From JBIIJL01 sp044233795 (lineage in GTDB: Bacteria > Pseudomonadota > Gammaproteobacteria > Legionellales > Legionellaceae), in NCBI GenBank assembly GCA_044233795.1, contig JBIIJL010000006.1:1-43755 (forward strand): a stretch of 43,755 nt of DNA, written 5' to 3'. Under the pieces are notes generated by a model. It had not been told where the DNA came from. It did not search any database and worked only from the letters and a program-made list of their open reading frames with translations. This document shows positions 33,945-41,663 of the stretch, piece after piece. The position numbers and the translations under genes are program-made. Each line of letters begins with the position of its first letter. Position 1 is the stretch's first letter.

Positions 33945-34364
33945 ATGAGTGATAATAACGTTTTACCCAATGATGATAAGCAACCTAAAGTCACAGGCAA
34001 GCGTGGGCGGTCTGGTGATGTGTCATATTTGGTTGATGAAACACGCCGTATGGCCCGTGAACAGCGTGAAGCAGAGCAACAGGGGCACCGTTTACTGTCT
34101 AAAGTACATAGCCGAGAACATCGCGATGATGTTGAGCACTCACCGTCTCTTGAAGGCGAAATGCAAAATAACATTTTGCAGCATCCTGAGTTGAATAATC
34201 AGCGCTTTGATGGCATTGATCCCTCATTAAATCCAGAACCACCTTTAAATACTGAAGCACGACGTGAATACGATAATGAGCGGCGTGAACAAGAAATGGA
34301 AAAGCAGTTACGGCTGGGTAATATGCCTAAATTTAACACGGCTCCTAAACCTCAGGGGCCCTAG
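33945..34364 (+). CDS. Charged, probably disordered protein of unknown function
   Basis: 139 residues, not recognised. Rich in Glu, Arg, Asp, Gln, Asn and Pro, nearly free of aromatic and large hydrophobic residues; only short helical stretches are suggested (ETRRMAREQREAEQQGHRL at about 32-50 and near 105-122). No signal peptide. Its stop is directly followed by the ATG of the ankyrin gene (zero gap), so the two are co-translated and probably work together, perhaps as partner or chaperone. No ribosome site is visible for this gene itself. Confidence 0.7.
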   Translation: MSDNNVLPNDDKQPKVTGKRGRSGDVSYLVDETRRMAREQREAEQQGHRLLSKVHSREHRDDVEHSPSLEGEMQNNILQHPELNNQRFDGIDPSLNPEPPLNTEARREYDNERREQEMEKQLRLGNMPKFNTAPKPQGP

Positions 34365-35777
34365 ATGACAATAGCGAACGATATTATCAATGGTAGATTA
34401 ACTGATGTTGCGCATTATCTGCGTGAGGGTGAGTCACTTGATGATATTGATGAATATGGCTTTACCCCTCTTATCGAAACTGCAATTACTCGGCAACCAC
34501 ACATTGCTGAACTATTGTTAGCGCGAGGTGTTGATATTAACAAAGCTGATGTAACGGGACGCACGGCGCTTCATTGGGCTGTAGATAACTTTGATTTGGA
34601 TATGACACGCCTCTTGTTAGAGAAAGGAGCCAATCCGAATGCGTCTACTCGTGCTGGTTTGTCAGTTTTAGTATACCCGGTCTTGCGAGGACAAGATCCA
34701 CTTAAGCACCTCCTGTATAGATATGGTGCCAAACTCGATTTTGCCTTAGATTTTATTTACGCCAAGCTTTTGGGACATCGTTATGAATTGCAGGGTGATG
34801 TAGATATTGTGAATGCAGCAAATGAATTTATTGAAGTTGATTATGAAGGCTTCATCCTTGAATTCACGGTAGCTGTTGTTAAGGACTCCCTAAGGCGATT
34901 TACAAGTAGTTATGCAACGCGCCATTTGCGACAATTTTTCCCCAACGTAAATGAAATCATCGACGCATTTGGTGTTGCTGATGAGCTTTTGCAACTTCAG
35001 CATCAAAAAGTGCTCACTGATAAGCACCGAGCACAATTAAAGCAATACTTGCAATCGCCTATGCTTATTTTACCCGCAGCCAGTCGTGGACATGCATTGT
35101 GTTTTGTTCGTTACCATCAATGGTGGGCGAAAATTGATCGTGGGGAGAATAGTTTAAAAGAGGGTAGTATCAATATTTATCGCCTTACGCGCCCAGAAGC
35201 TATTAATCTCAACTTTCTCATCCAATTCCTTTTTAAAAAGCAAAGTCGCCGATATTATCATCATGTGATTAACCAAGAGCTCGGACTCATGCCCTTTGCA
35301 CAAATTCCGATGAGTTCACAAATTGCAGGAAATTGTTCTTGGGCGAATGTGCAAGCTACTATCCCTGTTGCTTATGTCTTACAGGATTTGATGAAAAAGG
35401 AGGAGTTCTCATTTCAAGAAGCGTTAATGCTTTATGAAGAATGGGTTGAATGGGATAACGACCGCGCTTTGGATGAGTGTGTGCAACGATTTTACTTAGC
35501 GAACTCATTACGTAAAGCAAGCATTGCCGCCATGCTTGCGGCAGTACTTTTTCAAGCATGTGACCACAGCAACAGTCATCATGTGGAACGTGCCGAAAAA
35601 ATCTTAACCATCCTAACATTGCCTGAGTACTATTATATTTTAAAAAGCTACCTTGATACCTACTGTATCAAACGGCTGACCAGAAAAGGTAACAATTTAT
35701 TAAAATTGCTCGATGACTGCGGGGTGAACCCTAATATTGGTATTAATCCCATCGCGACAGGTCTTAAAGATCGCTAG
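34365..35777 (+). CDS. AnkH/LegA3-like ankyrin protein with cysteine-protease-like motifs
   Basis: 470 residues; AGGGG precedes the ATG. N-terminal ankyrin repeats (about 1-125: GFTPLIETAI, GRTALHWAVDN, LLLEKGANPN) are followed by a ~340-residue helical region. In it H243 (RGHALCFV), D258 (KIDRG), Q319 and C324 (QIAGNCSWAN) occur in the His-Asp-Gln-Cys order of clan CE peptidases. The overall plan, ankyrin repeats then a cysteine-protease-like domain, recalls the Legionella core effector AnkH (LegA3). The Legionella likeness is recalled, not searched; catalytic assignment is inference. It lies between asd and rne on an operon with the disordered protein upstream. Confidence 0.8.
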   Translation: MTIANDIINGRLTDVAHYLREGESLDDIDEYGFTPLIETAITRQPHIAELLLARGVDINKADVTGRTALHWAVDNFDLDMTRLLLEKGANPNASTRAGLSVLVYPVLRGQDPLKHLLYRYGAKLDFALDFIYAKLLGHRYELQGDVDIVNAANEFIEVDYEGFILEFTVAVVKDSLRRFTSSYATRHLRQFFPNVNEIIDAFGVADELLQLQHQKVLTDKHRAQLKQYLQSPMLILPAASRGHALCFVRYHQWWAKIDRGENSLKEGSINIYRLTRPEAINLNFLIQFLFKKQSRRYYHHVINQELGLMPFAQIPMSSQIAGNCSWANVQATIPVAYVLQDLMKKEEFSFQEALMLYEEWVEWDNDRALDECVQRFYLANSLRKASIAAMLAAVLFQACDHSNSHHVERAEKILTILTLPEYYYILKSYLDTYCIKRLTRKGNNLLKLLDDCGVNPNIGINPIATGLKDR

Positions 35778-35840
35778 TCCTAGTGTCGTAGATAATTTGC
35801 TCCCAATATATTCTCTTAAAAGCCGATGATGTTGGTAACT

Positions 35841-37772
35841 TCAATTTCCTTCTTGAGAACCTTTATTTTCTCCTGAGGATTTACTTGGCTGCTCTGTTTT
35901 TAAGGAGGTATTCTGTCCCGCTTTTTGAGTAGGATGGGCGTTTGGTTTTTTACGTGTCGCTTGATTTTGGCCTTGAGTTTGACGTGGACCAGTATTGGGT
36001 CGTCGTTTGCGGTTCGCGTGAGCGTGAGGACGCTTATCATTCGAGGTAGCTGAAGTTTTTCCAGGTACTGTAGAAGCAGGGTTCGTATTTTCAATTTGGC
36101 TTTCGCTGTTGTTACCCGTGAGGTTATGCCACAGTCTTGAGAGAAACCCAGTTTCTTTTTTCTTTCCAAGGTGAGGATTGCCATAAGGTTTGACAATAGG
36201 CTCATCAATAGTTAAATTTTGATTACTCGCATGAGTTATTTCTACTTCAGGTTGTTGAATGAGTGAATAACTTGGTTTTCTGTTTTTGCCTACATTGTCT
36301 TCTTTGAGTCGCGATATATTGTATTGGGGCGATTGAAGATAGGGGTTTGCTACAATGAGTACGCTGACACTGTGTCGCTTTTCAATGTTGAGGATAAAAT
36401 CGCGTTTCTCGTTGATGAGAAAGGTCGCCATTTCGACGGGAAGCTGTACTTGAATTTCAGAGGTTTTTTCTTTTAAGGCTTCTTCTTCAATTAAGCGGAT
36501 GATAGACAAACCATGGGATTGAATATTACGTACGGTGCCCCGCCCTTCACAGCGTGGACAGACGTCCTGTGCTGTTTCTCCAAGGGACAACCTGAGCCTC
36601 TGGCGTGACATTTCAAGTAAGCCAAAGCGGGAGATTCTACCCACTTGAATCCTTGCCCTATCAGCTTTGAGAGCTTCCTTAAGGCGATTTTCTACATCTC
36701 GTTGGTTTTTGCTCGAGCTCATATCGATAAAGTCAATGACCACTAAACCGCCTAAATCACGCAGGCGTAATTGACGAGCAATTTCATCAGCTGCCTCTAG
36801 ATTGGTGTTGAGCGCAGTTGCTTCAATGTCAGCACCACTGGTTGCTTTTGCTGAGTTAATATCTATAGAAACAAGAGCTTCAGTGCGGTCAATCACCAAC
36901 GCGCCACCAGATGGTAAGGGAACTTCGCGCTGATATGCTGTTTCGATTTGGCTTTCGATTTGGTAAAAATTGAATAAAGGAATAGTACTATTGTAAAGTT
37001 TTAAGTTGGGTAGGAAATCGGGTTTGACTTGTTCGATGTACTGCTTTGCCTTTACATAAGAGAGCTGATCATCAATGATGATTTCACCGATAGATTTGCG
37101 CAAATTGTCACGGATTGAACGAATAATGACGTCGCCTTCTTGATGAATGAGGCAAGGAGCCAGTTGTGCTTGATAAGCTTGCTTAATGGCATACCATTGA
37201 TTTACAAGCATATCCAGGTCACTTTGCAATTCATCCTGACCCTTGCCTACGCCTGCTGTGCGGATGATAAGTCCCATATCCTCAGTTAAGGTCAGGGCGT
37301 TGAGGGTTTCTTTGAGTTCATCGCGGTCGTCTCCCTCGATACGGCGCGAGATTCCACCTGAACGTGGACTGTTCGGCATGAGGACGAGGTAGCAACCAGC
37401 AAGGGTAATATAAGTGGTGAGAGCCGCCCCCTTATTGCCGCGCTCTTCTTTGTCAACTTGGATGAGGAGTTCTTGACCCTCTTTGATCAAAGATGTGATT
37501 GAGGGTTTCTCGATATCATTAACTTGGGCGCGCTTATTGAAATACTCAGGCGCAATTTCTTTTAAAGGTAAAAAACCCTGGCGCTTTGAACCGTACTCAA
37601 CGAATACAGCGTCAAGGCTAGGTTCTCTTCGAGTTACTATGGCCTTGTAAATATTGCCTTTTTTCTTTGCTTCAGAAGGACATTCAATATCTAAATCATA
37701 GAGATGATTGTCTTTCACTAAGGCGACGCGAATTTCCTCGCTTTGTGTCGCATTGATTAACATTTTTTCCAT
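35841..37772 (-). CDS. rne: Ribonuclease E (short form)
   Basis: Endoribonuclease central to mRNA decay and rRNA/tRNA processing. The start MEKMLINATQ corresponds to E. coli MKRMLINATQ. Catalytic half intact: S1 domain (about 38-125, GNIYKAIVTRREPSLDAVF), 5'-sensor/RNase H-like region, DNase I-like part with VVIDFIDMSS, and Zn-link C405-P-R-C408. After about residue 510 only a ~130-residue Lys/Arg/Gln/Asn-rich tail remains, so the protein is 643 residues against 1061 in E. coli; the scaffold for enolase and PNPase is absent or unrecognisable. The basic tail may bind RNA. RNase G is excluded by the longer length and the RNase E-type N-terminus. Confidence 0.93.
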   Translation of the reverse strand: MEKMLINATQSEEIRVALVKDNHLYDLDIECPSEAKKKGNIYKAIVTRREPSLDAVFVEYGSKRQGFLPLKEIAPEYFNKRAQVNDIEKPSITSLIKEGQELLIQVDKEERGNKGAALTTYITLAGCYLVLMPNSPRSGGISRRIEGDDRDELKETLNALTLTEDMGLIIRTAGVGKGQDELQSDLDMLVNQWYAIKQAYQAQLAPCLIHQEGDVIIRSIRDNLRKSIGEIIIDDQLSYVKAKQYIEQVKPDFLPNLKLYNSTIPLFNFYQIESQIETAYQREVPLPSGGALVIDRTEALVSIDINSAKATSGADIEATALNTNLEAADEIARQLRLRDLGGLVVIDFIDMSSSKNQRDVENRLKEALKADRARIQVGRISRFGLLEMSRQRLRLSLGETAQDVCPRCEGRGTVRNIQSHGLSIIRLIEEEALKEKTSEIQVQLPVEMATFLINEKRDFILNIEKRHSVSVLIVANPYLQSPQYNISRLKEDNVGKNRKPSYSLIQQPEVEITHASNQNLTIDEPIVKPYGNPHLGKKKETGFLSRLWHNLTGNNSESQIENTNPASTVPGKTSATSNDKRPHAHANRKRRPNTGPRQTQGQNQATRKKPNAHPTQKAGQNTSLKTEQPSKSSGENKGSQEGN

Positions 37773-38100
37773 CTTGAACCCCGTTAAAAGGGCGCATCAA
37801 AGAGAGAAAACAAGAAAAAGAATAAAATAAGCTGTTGTTAGTGCTCAGTAGCGGTATCCAGGACGATGAGAGCATACCTACAATCCGGCTAATCGCTGTA
37901 TTGGCAGAGCTGTGCTGACGAACATAGCTGACAGGGTTGATTAAGGTGCTTTTCATGACAGACCAAACGCATGTTGCCTTTAAAAAGAAAGGCGCAGACT
38001 GGTTTTTATAGCATGCTTGGCATGCGCTGGTATCTGACGAGTTCGTATTCAATTTGACTCTATTGCTGGGCCGCCTCTTTTTTGTTTTAACTCAAGAGAA
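37773..38100 (-). other. Probable rne 5' leader region with hairpins
   Basis: About 330 bp upstream of rne without a convincing gene. Two hairpins are visible: GCCTTT/AAAGGC (37976-37993) and GCATGC-TTG-GCATGC (38011-38025). Long structured rne leaders are known in enterobacteria, where the enzyme regulates its own message by cutting the leader; a similar role here is inference. No clear promoter was identified. One long minus-strand frame overlaps the rne start out of frame and lacks a ribosome site. Confidence 0.4.
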
Positions 38101-38576
38101 GCGCATTTTGTTTTGTAATCGATCAGTTAGATCTGGTTAAATAAGAACAACTGAACGGTTACCACAGTTTAAAAGACTAGTAATTTAACCAGCCCGTACA
38201 ATCTTAAGTATATATGTATCATAATTCTGTAGCGAAACCGAGGTTTACGCTTAAATCGTATCATACCAACAAAACCTAGGTTGGGCAAATACACGAAAGT
38301 TAGGCGTGCGAACATCTCATTAAATAATTGCTTAATATTTATGAATACTTTAGGGAGGTTACTTACTTTAGGGGCTGTTGCCTTATAAATATTAATTTTG
38401 AGACAACTGGCTAGATTGCCGAGACAATTTAGATATTTATGGTTGAAAAAGTCTTCTATTAGTACTAGAGTTAAACAAATAAGGGGTTGTGGAGGCATAT
38501 GACGCCGTAGGTGCTGCTCATATGTTCATAGTGATACGCAATCTCTGATGTGTATTTGATAACTAAGGAGTTGGTG
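38101..38576. other. Intergenic, repeat fragment only
   Basis: About 480 bp of AT-rich DNA. A 109-codon minus-strand frame (38169-38498) has no ribosome site and no familiar sequence, so I do not call it. The second copy of the 14-nt repeat lies at 38367-38380. Nothing else is recognised. Confidence 0.45.
38367..38380 (+). repeat. 14-nt repeat copy 2 (possible IS end)
   Basis: TTTAGGGGCTGTTG, identical to 20640-20653 and in the same orientation; flanks differ after the match. Confidence 0.4.
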
Positions 38577-38843
38577 ATGAAAATTTTAAAGATAATACCA
38601 GTGATGTTATTGGGTGTGGCCTCCATTGCTTTTAGCGCAGGGGCATTCGCAGTTATGCAAACTAGTCAAAATCCTGTTTCAGATACGCTTGATGCTGCAG
38701 GAAACTTAGTGACTGGTACTGCTACTGGTGCAGTTGATCTTACAGCGGACACTGCAGGTGGCGTTGTCGAAGGAGCTAATAAAGTTGTTGATGGCAGTGT
38801 ACAGGGACTGCAACAAATGGGTAATGATATACAAAAACATTAA
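38577..38843 (+). CDS. Small exported protein of unknown function
   Basis: 88 residues from the ATG at 38577, behind AAGGAG with 7-bp spacing; the longer frame from GTG at 38550 has no ribosome site. A Sec signal peptide is clear: MKILKIIPVML, hydrophobic core, cleavage after SAGAFA (about residue 24). The mature part is small, glycine/valine/threonine-rich with a repeated Asp/Ala pattern (GNLVTGTATGAVDLTADTAG) and no cysteine, so it is not a lipoprotein. Probably periplasmic. A terminator follows, making it monocistronic. Confidence 0.75.
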   Translation: MKILKIIPVMLLGVASIAFSAGAFAVMQTSQNPVSDTLDAAGNLVTGTATGAVDLTADTAGGVVEGANKVVDGSVQGLQQMGNDIQKH

Positions 38844-38890
38844 GAAGCGTATTTAGTACTGTTTTGTAATCTTTAAATTATCCAAAGTTA

Positions 38891-38923
38891 AAAACCCGCA
38901 GATCCTTGGCGGGTTTTATTTTA
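38891..38923 (+). terminator. Intrinsic terminator after the exported protein
   Basis: Perfect 9-bp stem AAAACCCGC/GCGGGTTTT (38891-38899, 38909-38917) with a 9-nt loop, then ATTTTATT. The A-tract on the left arm makes it potentially bidirectional. Confidence 0.88.
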
Positions 38924-38980
38924 TTCACACTCGCTGTAGAATGTGTTCATTAACGGTAACTGCTTGTAAGGTTATTATTC

Positions 38981-40085
38981 ATGTTAGAGGTGAATCAAAT
39001 ACAACACACATTAGCTATTCTTGATGAGCGTATCGAAGCTCTTCGGGGGTATCTTTGACTTCGACGCCAAGAGTGAGCGTTTAGAAGAGGTTGTTCGTGA
39101 ATTAGAAGCACCTGGGATATGGGATGAACCTCCACGTGCACAGTTGCTTGGTAAAGAGCGCGCGGCACTAGAAGGAGTGGTGCTGATGCTTCACAAGCTT
39201 CAACAATCAACTGGGGAGCTGAATGAGCTCTTTCAAATGGCACGCGCTGAAGATGACGAAGAAACGATGCATGATGTTTCTAAAGAACTTGATGATATCG
39301 AACGACAAGTTGCTGCATTAGAGTTTCGCCGGATGTTCTCAGAAGAAATGGATCATGCCAATGCTTATCTAGATATACAGTCAGGCTCAGGAGGTACGGA
39401 GGCGCAAGATTGGGCCGAAATGCTTTTACGGATGTACTTACGTTGGGGTGAACATCACGGGTTTCAAGCAGAACTTGTAGAGTGCTCAGCAGGCGAGGTA
39501 GCTGGCGTTAAAAGTGCTACGATTCATTTTACAGGCGATCATGCCTATGGTTGGTTACGGACTGAAACTGGTGTGCATCGTTTGGTGCGTAAATCACCCT
39601 TTGATTCTGGAAATAGACGACATACTTCATTTGCTGCCGTGTTTGTCTCTCCGGAAGTGGATGATGATATTGATATTGATATTAATCCCACAGATCTACG
39701 TGTGGACACGTATCGTGCATCGGGCGCAGGTGGTCAGCACGTTAACCGAACTGATTCGGCAGTGAGGCTTACGCATTTACCCACAGGTGTTGTGGTGCAA
39801 TGCCAAACAGATAGAAGCCAGCATAAGAATAAAGATCAAGCTATGAAACAATTGCGGGCTAAACTATATGAATTAGAAATGCAAAAGAAAAATGCCGCGA
39901 AGCTCGCTTTAGAAGCGACCAAATCAGATATCGGCTGGGGTTCACAGATAAGATCTTATGTTTTAGATCAGTCGCGTATCAAAGATCTACGAACAGGTGT
40001 TGAAACCAGTAATACCCAAGCGGTCTTAGATGGTGATCTTGATCCTTTTATTGAAGCTAGTTTGAAAGCAGGAGTAGATGTTTAA
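38981..40085 (+). CDS. prfB: Peptide chain release factor 2, with programmed +1 frameshift
   Basis: RF2 releases peptides at UGA and UAA codons. The true gene starts at ATG 38981: 25 codons in the first frame end in CTT followed by in-frame TGA (39056-39058); a +1 shift continues with GAC, giving 367 residues (E. coli 365). A second-frame start at 39021 is an artefact. The junction reads RGYL then DFDAKSERLEEV, as in E. coli. The specificity tripeptide SPF (in RKSPFDSGNRR) and the peptidyl-release motif GGQ (GAGGQHVNRTDSAVRLTH) are intact. lysS follows with a TAATG overlap. Regulation is autogenous: low RF2 favours the shift. Confidence 0.96.
39044..39059 (+). promoter_or_regulatory. RF2 programmed frameshift site
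   Basis: CGGGGG, three bases, then CTT TGA C. The internal Shine-Dalgarno-like GGGGG sits three bases before the slippery CTT, as in the canonical AGGGGG TAT CTT TGA C element, here with C in place of the first A. Confidence 0.95.
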
Positions 40086-41569
40086 TGATAGAAGAAATGT
40101 TAGATGAGAATGAAATTTACCATATTCGCAAGCAAAAACTAGCAACACTTCGCGAAAATGGTTTTAATTTTCCCAATACCTTTGTTCGCGAGCATTTGGC
40201 GTATGATCTTACACGTGAGTATGCAGAACTTTCCAAAGAAGCACTGGCAAATAAAAAAGTGCATGTCGCTGTTGCAGGGCGAATTGTACTTCGGCGTATT
40301 ATGGGGAAAGCCAGTTTTTTTCATCTGCAGGATGTTTCGGGACGTCTGCAAATTTATATCAAGGAAAATGACTTTCCTGACATGTATGAAGAATTTAAGC
40401 ATTGGGATTTAGGCGATATTGTCGGTGTTAAAGGCGAGCTATTTATTACCAATTCGGGCGAGCTCACGGTGCATGCTCAAGAGATTTTGTTACTGACTAA
40501 GTCGTTACGCCCTCTGCCAGATAAATTTCATGGCCTTACTTCTCAAGAGATGCGTTATCGTAAGCGCTATGTTGATTTGATAGCAAATGAAGAAAGTCGC
40601 AACACTTTTTTAATCCGTACAAAAGTTATCAAAGCATTTCGTGAATTGATGGACAGTCACCATTTTCTTGAAGTAGAAACGCCTATGATGCACCCAATCC
40701 CAGGTGGTGCTGTAGCGCGTCCCTTCGTGACCCACCATAATACACTGGATATGAAGCTATATCTGAGAATAGCCCCTGAACTTTATTTGAAGCGCCTTGT
40801 GGTGGGTGGCTTTGAAAGGGTGTATGAAATCAATCGAAATTTTCGCAATGAGGGGATCTCTACTCGCCATAACCCAGAATTTACCATGATTGAATTTTAT
40901 CAAGCTTATGCGACGTATGAAGATTTGATGGATTTCACAGAAGTATTGTTACAGTATTTATGTGATAAAGTCCTCGGCAAACGGGTTATCGAGTATCAGG
41001 GGCAATCGCTTGATTTTAATCAACCCTTTGCTCGCTTAACCATCAAAGAGGCAATTTTAACCTATCATCAATCCCTTGATCTAAAAACCATTGAAACAGT
41101 TGCTGGTATGCGTGAGGTTCTTACAAAACTTAATCTCTCCTACAAAGAGGATGACGGTTTAGGTAAATTACAAATGGTGCTCTTTGAAGAAACTATCGAG
41201 CATCAATTGACTCAACCGACATTCGTAACCCAATATCCAACAGAAGTTTCGCCTTTAGCGCGTCGTTCTGAGCAAAATCATGACGTCACCGATCGTTTTG
41301 AGTTTTTTATTGCCGGGCGTGAAATTGCTAATGGATTTTCTGAATTGAATGATGCAGAAGATCAAGTGGGGCGTTTTCAAAAACAAGTTATGGAAAAAGA
41401 AGCAGGTGATCTCGAAGCAATGCATTTTGATAGCGACTATATCGAAGCCTTAGAATACGGTATGCCACCCACAGCAGGCGAAGGAATTGGTATTGACCGA
41501 TTGGTGATGTTATTCACTAATTCTATGTCAATTCGTGATGTCATTTTATTCCCACAATTGCGACAATAA
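40085..41569 (+). CDS. lysS: Lysyl-tRNA synthetase, class II
   Basis: Charges tRNA-Lys. 494 residues. N-terminal OB-fold anticodon-binding domain (about 55-150, VAGRIVLRRIMGKASFFHL), then the class II core: motif 1 around FLEVETPMMHPIPGGA, motif 2 FRNEGISTRHNPEFTMIEFY, motif 3 GEGIGIDRLVMLFT. The start codon overlaps the prfB stop (TAATG), the conserved prfB-lysS coupling. A separate promoter for the next gene lies beyond its stop. Confidence 0.96.
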   Translation: MIEEMLDENEIYHIRKQKLATLRENGFNFPNTFVREHLAYDLTREYAELSKEALANKKVHVAVAGRIVLRRIMGKASFFHLQDVSGRLQIYIKENDFPDMYEEFKHWDLGDIVGVKGELFITNSGELTVHAQEILLLTKSLRPLPDKFHGLTSQEMRYRKRYVDLIANEESRNTFLIRTKVIKAFRELMDSHHFLEVETPMMHPIPGGAVARPFVTHHNTLDMKLYLRIAPELYLKRLVVGGFERVYEINRNFRNEGISTRHNPEFTMIEFYQAYATYEDLMDFTEVLLQYLCDKVLGKRVIEYQGQSLDFNQPFARLTIKEAILTYHQSLDLKTIETVAGMREVLTKLNLSYKEDDGLGKLQMVLFEETIEHQLTQPTFVTQYPTEVSPLARRSEQNHDVTDRFEFFIAGREIANGFSELNDAEDQVGRFQKQVMEKEAGDLEAMHFDSDYIEALEYGMPPTAGEGIGIDRLVMLFTNSMSIRDVILFPQLRQ

Positions 41570-41601
41570 ATACGACAAGCTTTATTTATAGCCACATTGT
41601 C

Positions 41602-41630
41602 TTGAATCTTGTGAGAATAGTTGATATTAT
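41602..41630 (+). promoter_or_regulatory. Promoter of the 41664 gene
   Basis: TTGAAT (41602-41607), 17-bp spacer, TATTAT (41625-41630). A start near 41637 leaves a short leader containing AGGAAG at 41649-41654, which selects the ATG at 41664 over the TTG at 41655. Confidence 0.65.
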
Positions 41631-41663
41631 TGATTCCTAATTATTTTTAGGAAGTTGATAGTA

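Noticed and set aside
37696..38052. 118-codon minus-strand frame upstream of rne
   Set aside because: Overlaps the start of rne out of frame and lacks a ribosome site; better seen as leader DNA.
38169..38498. 109-codon minus-strand frame
   Set aside because: No ribosome site and no familiar sequence; its lower half reads through the 14-nt repeat region.
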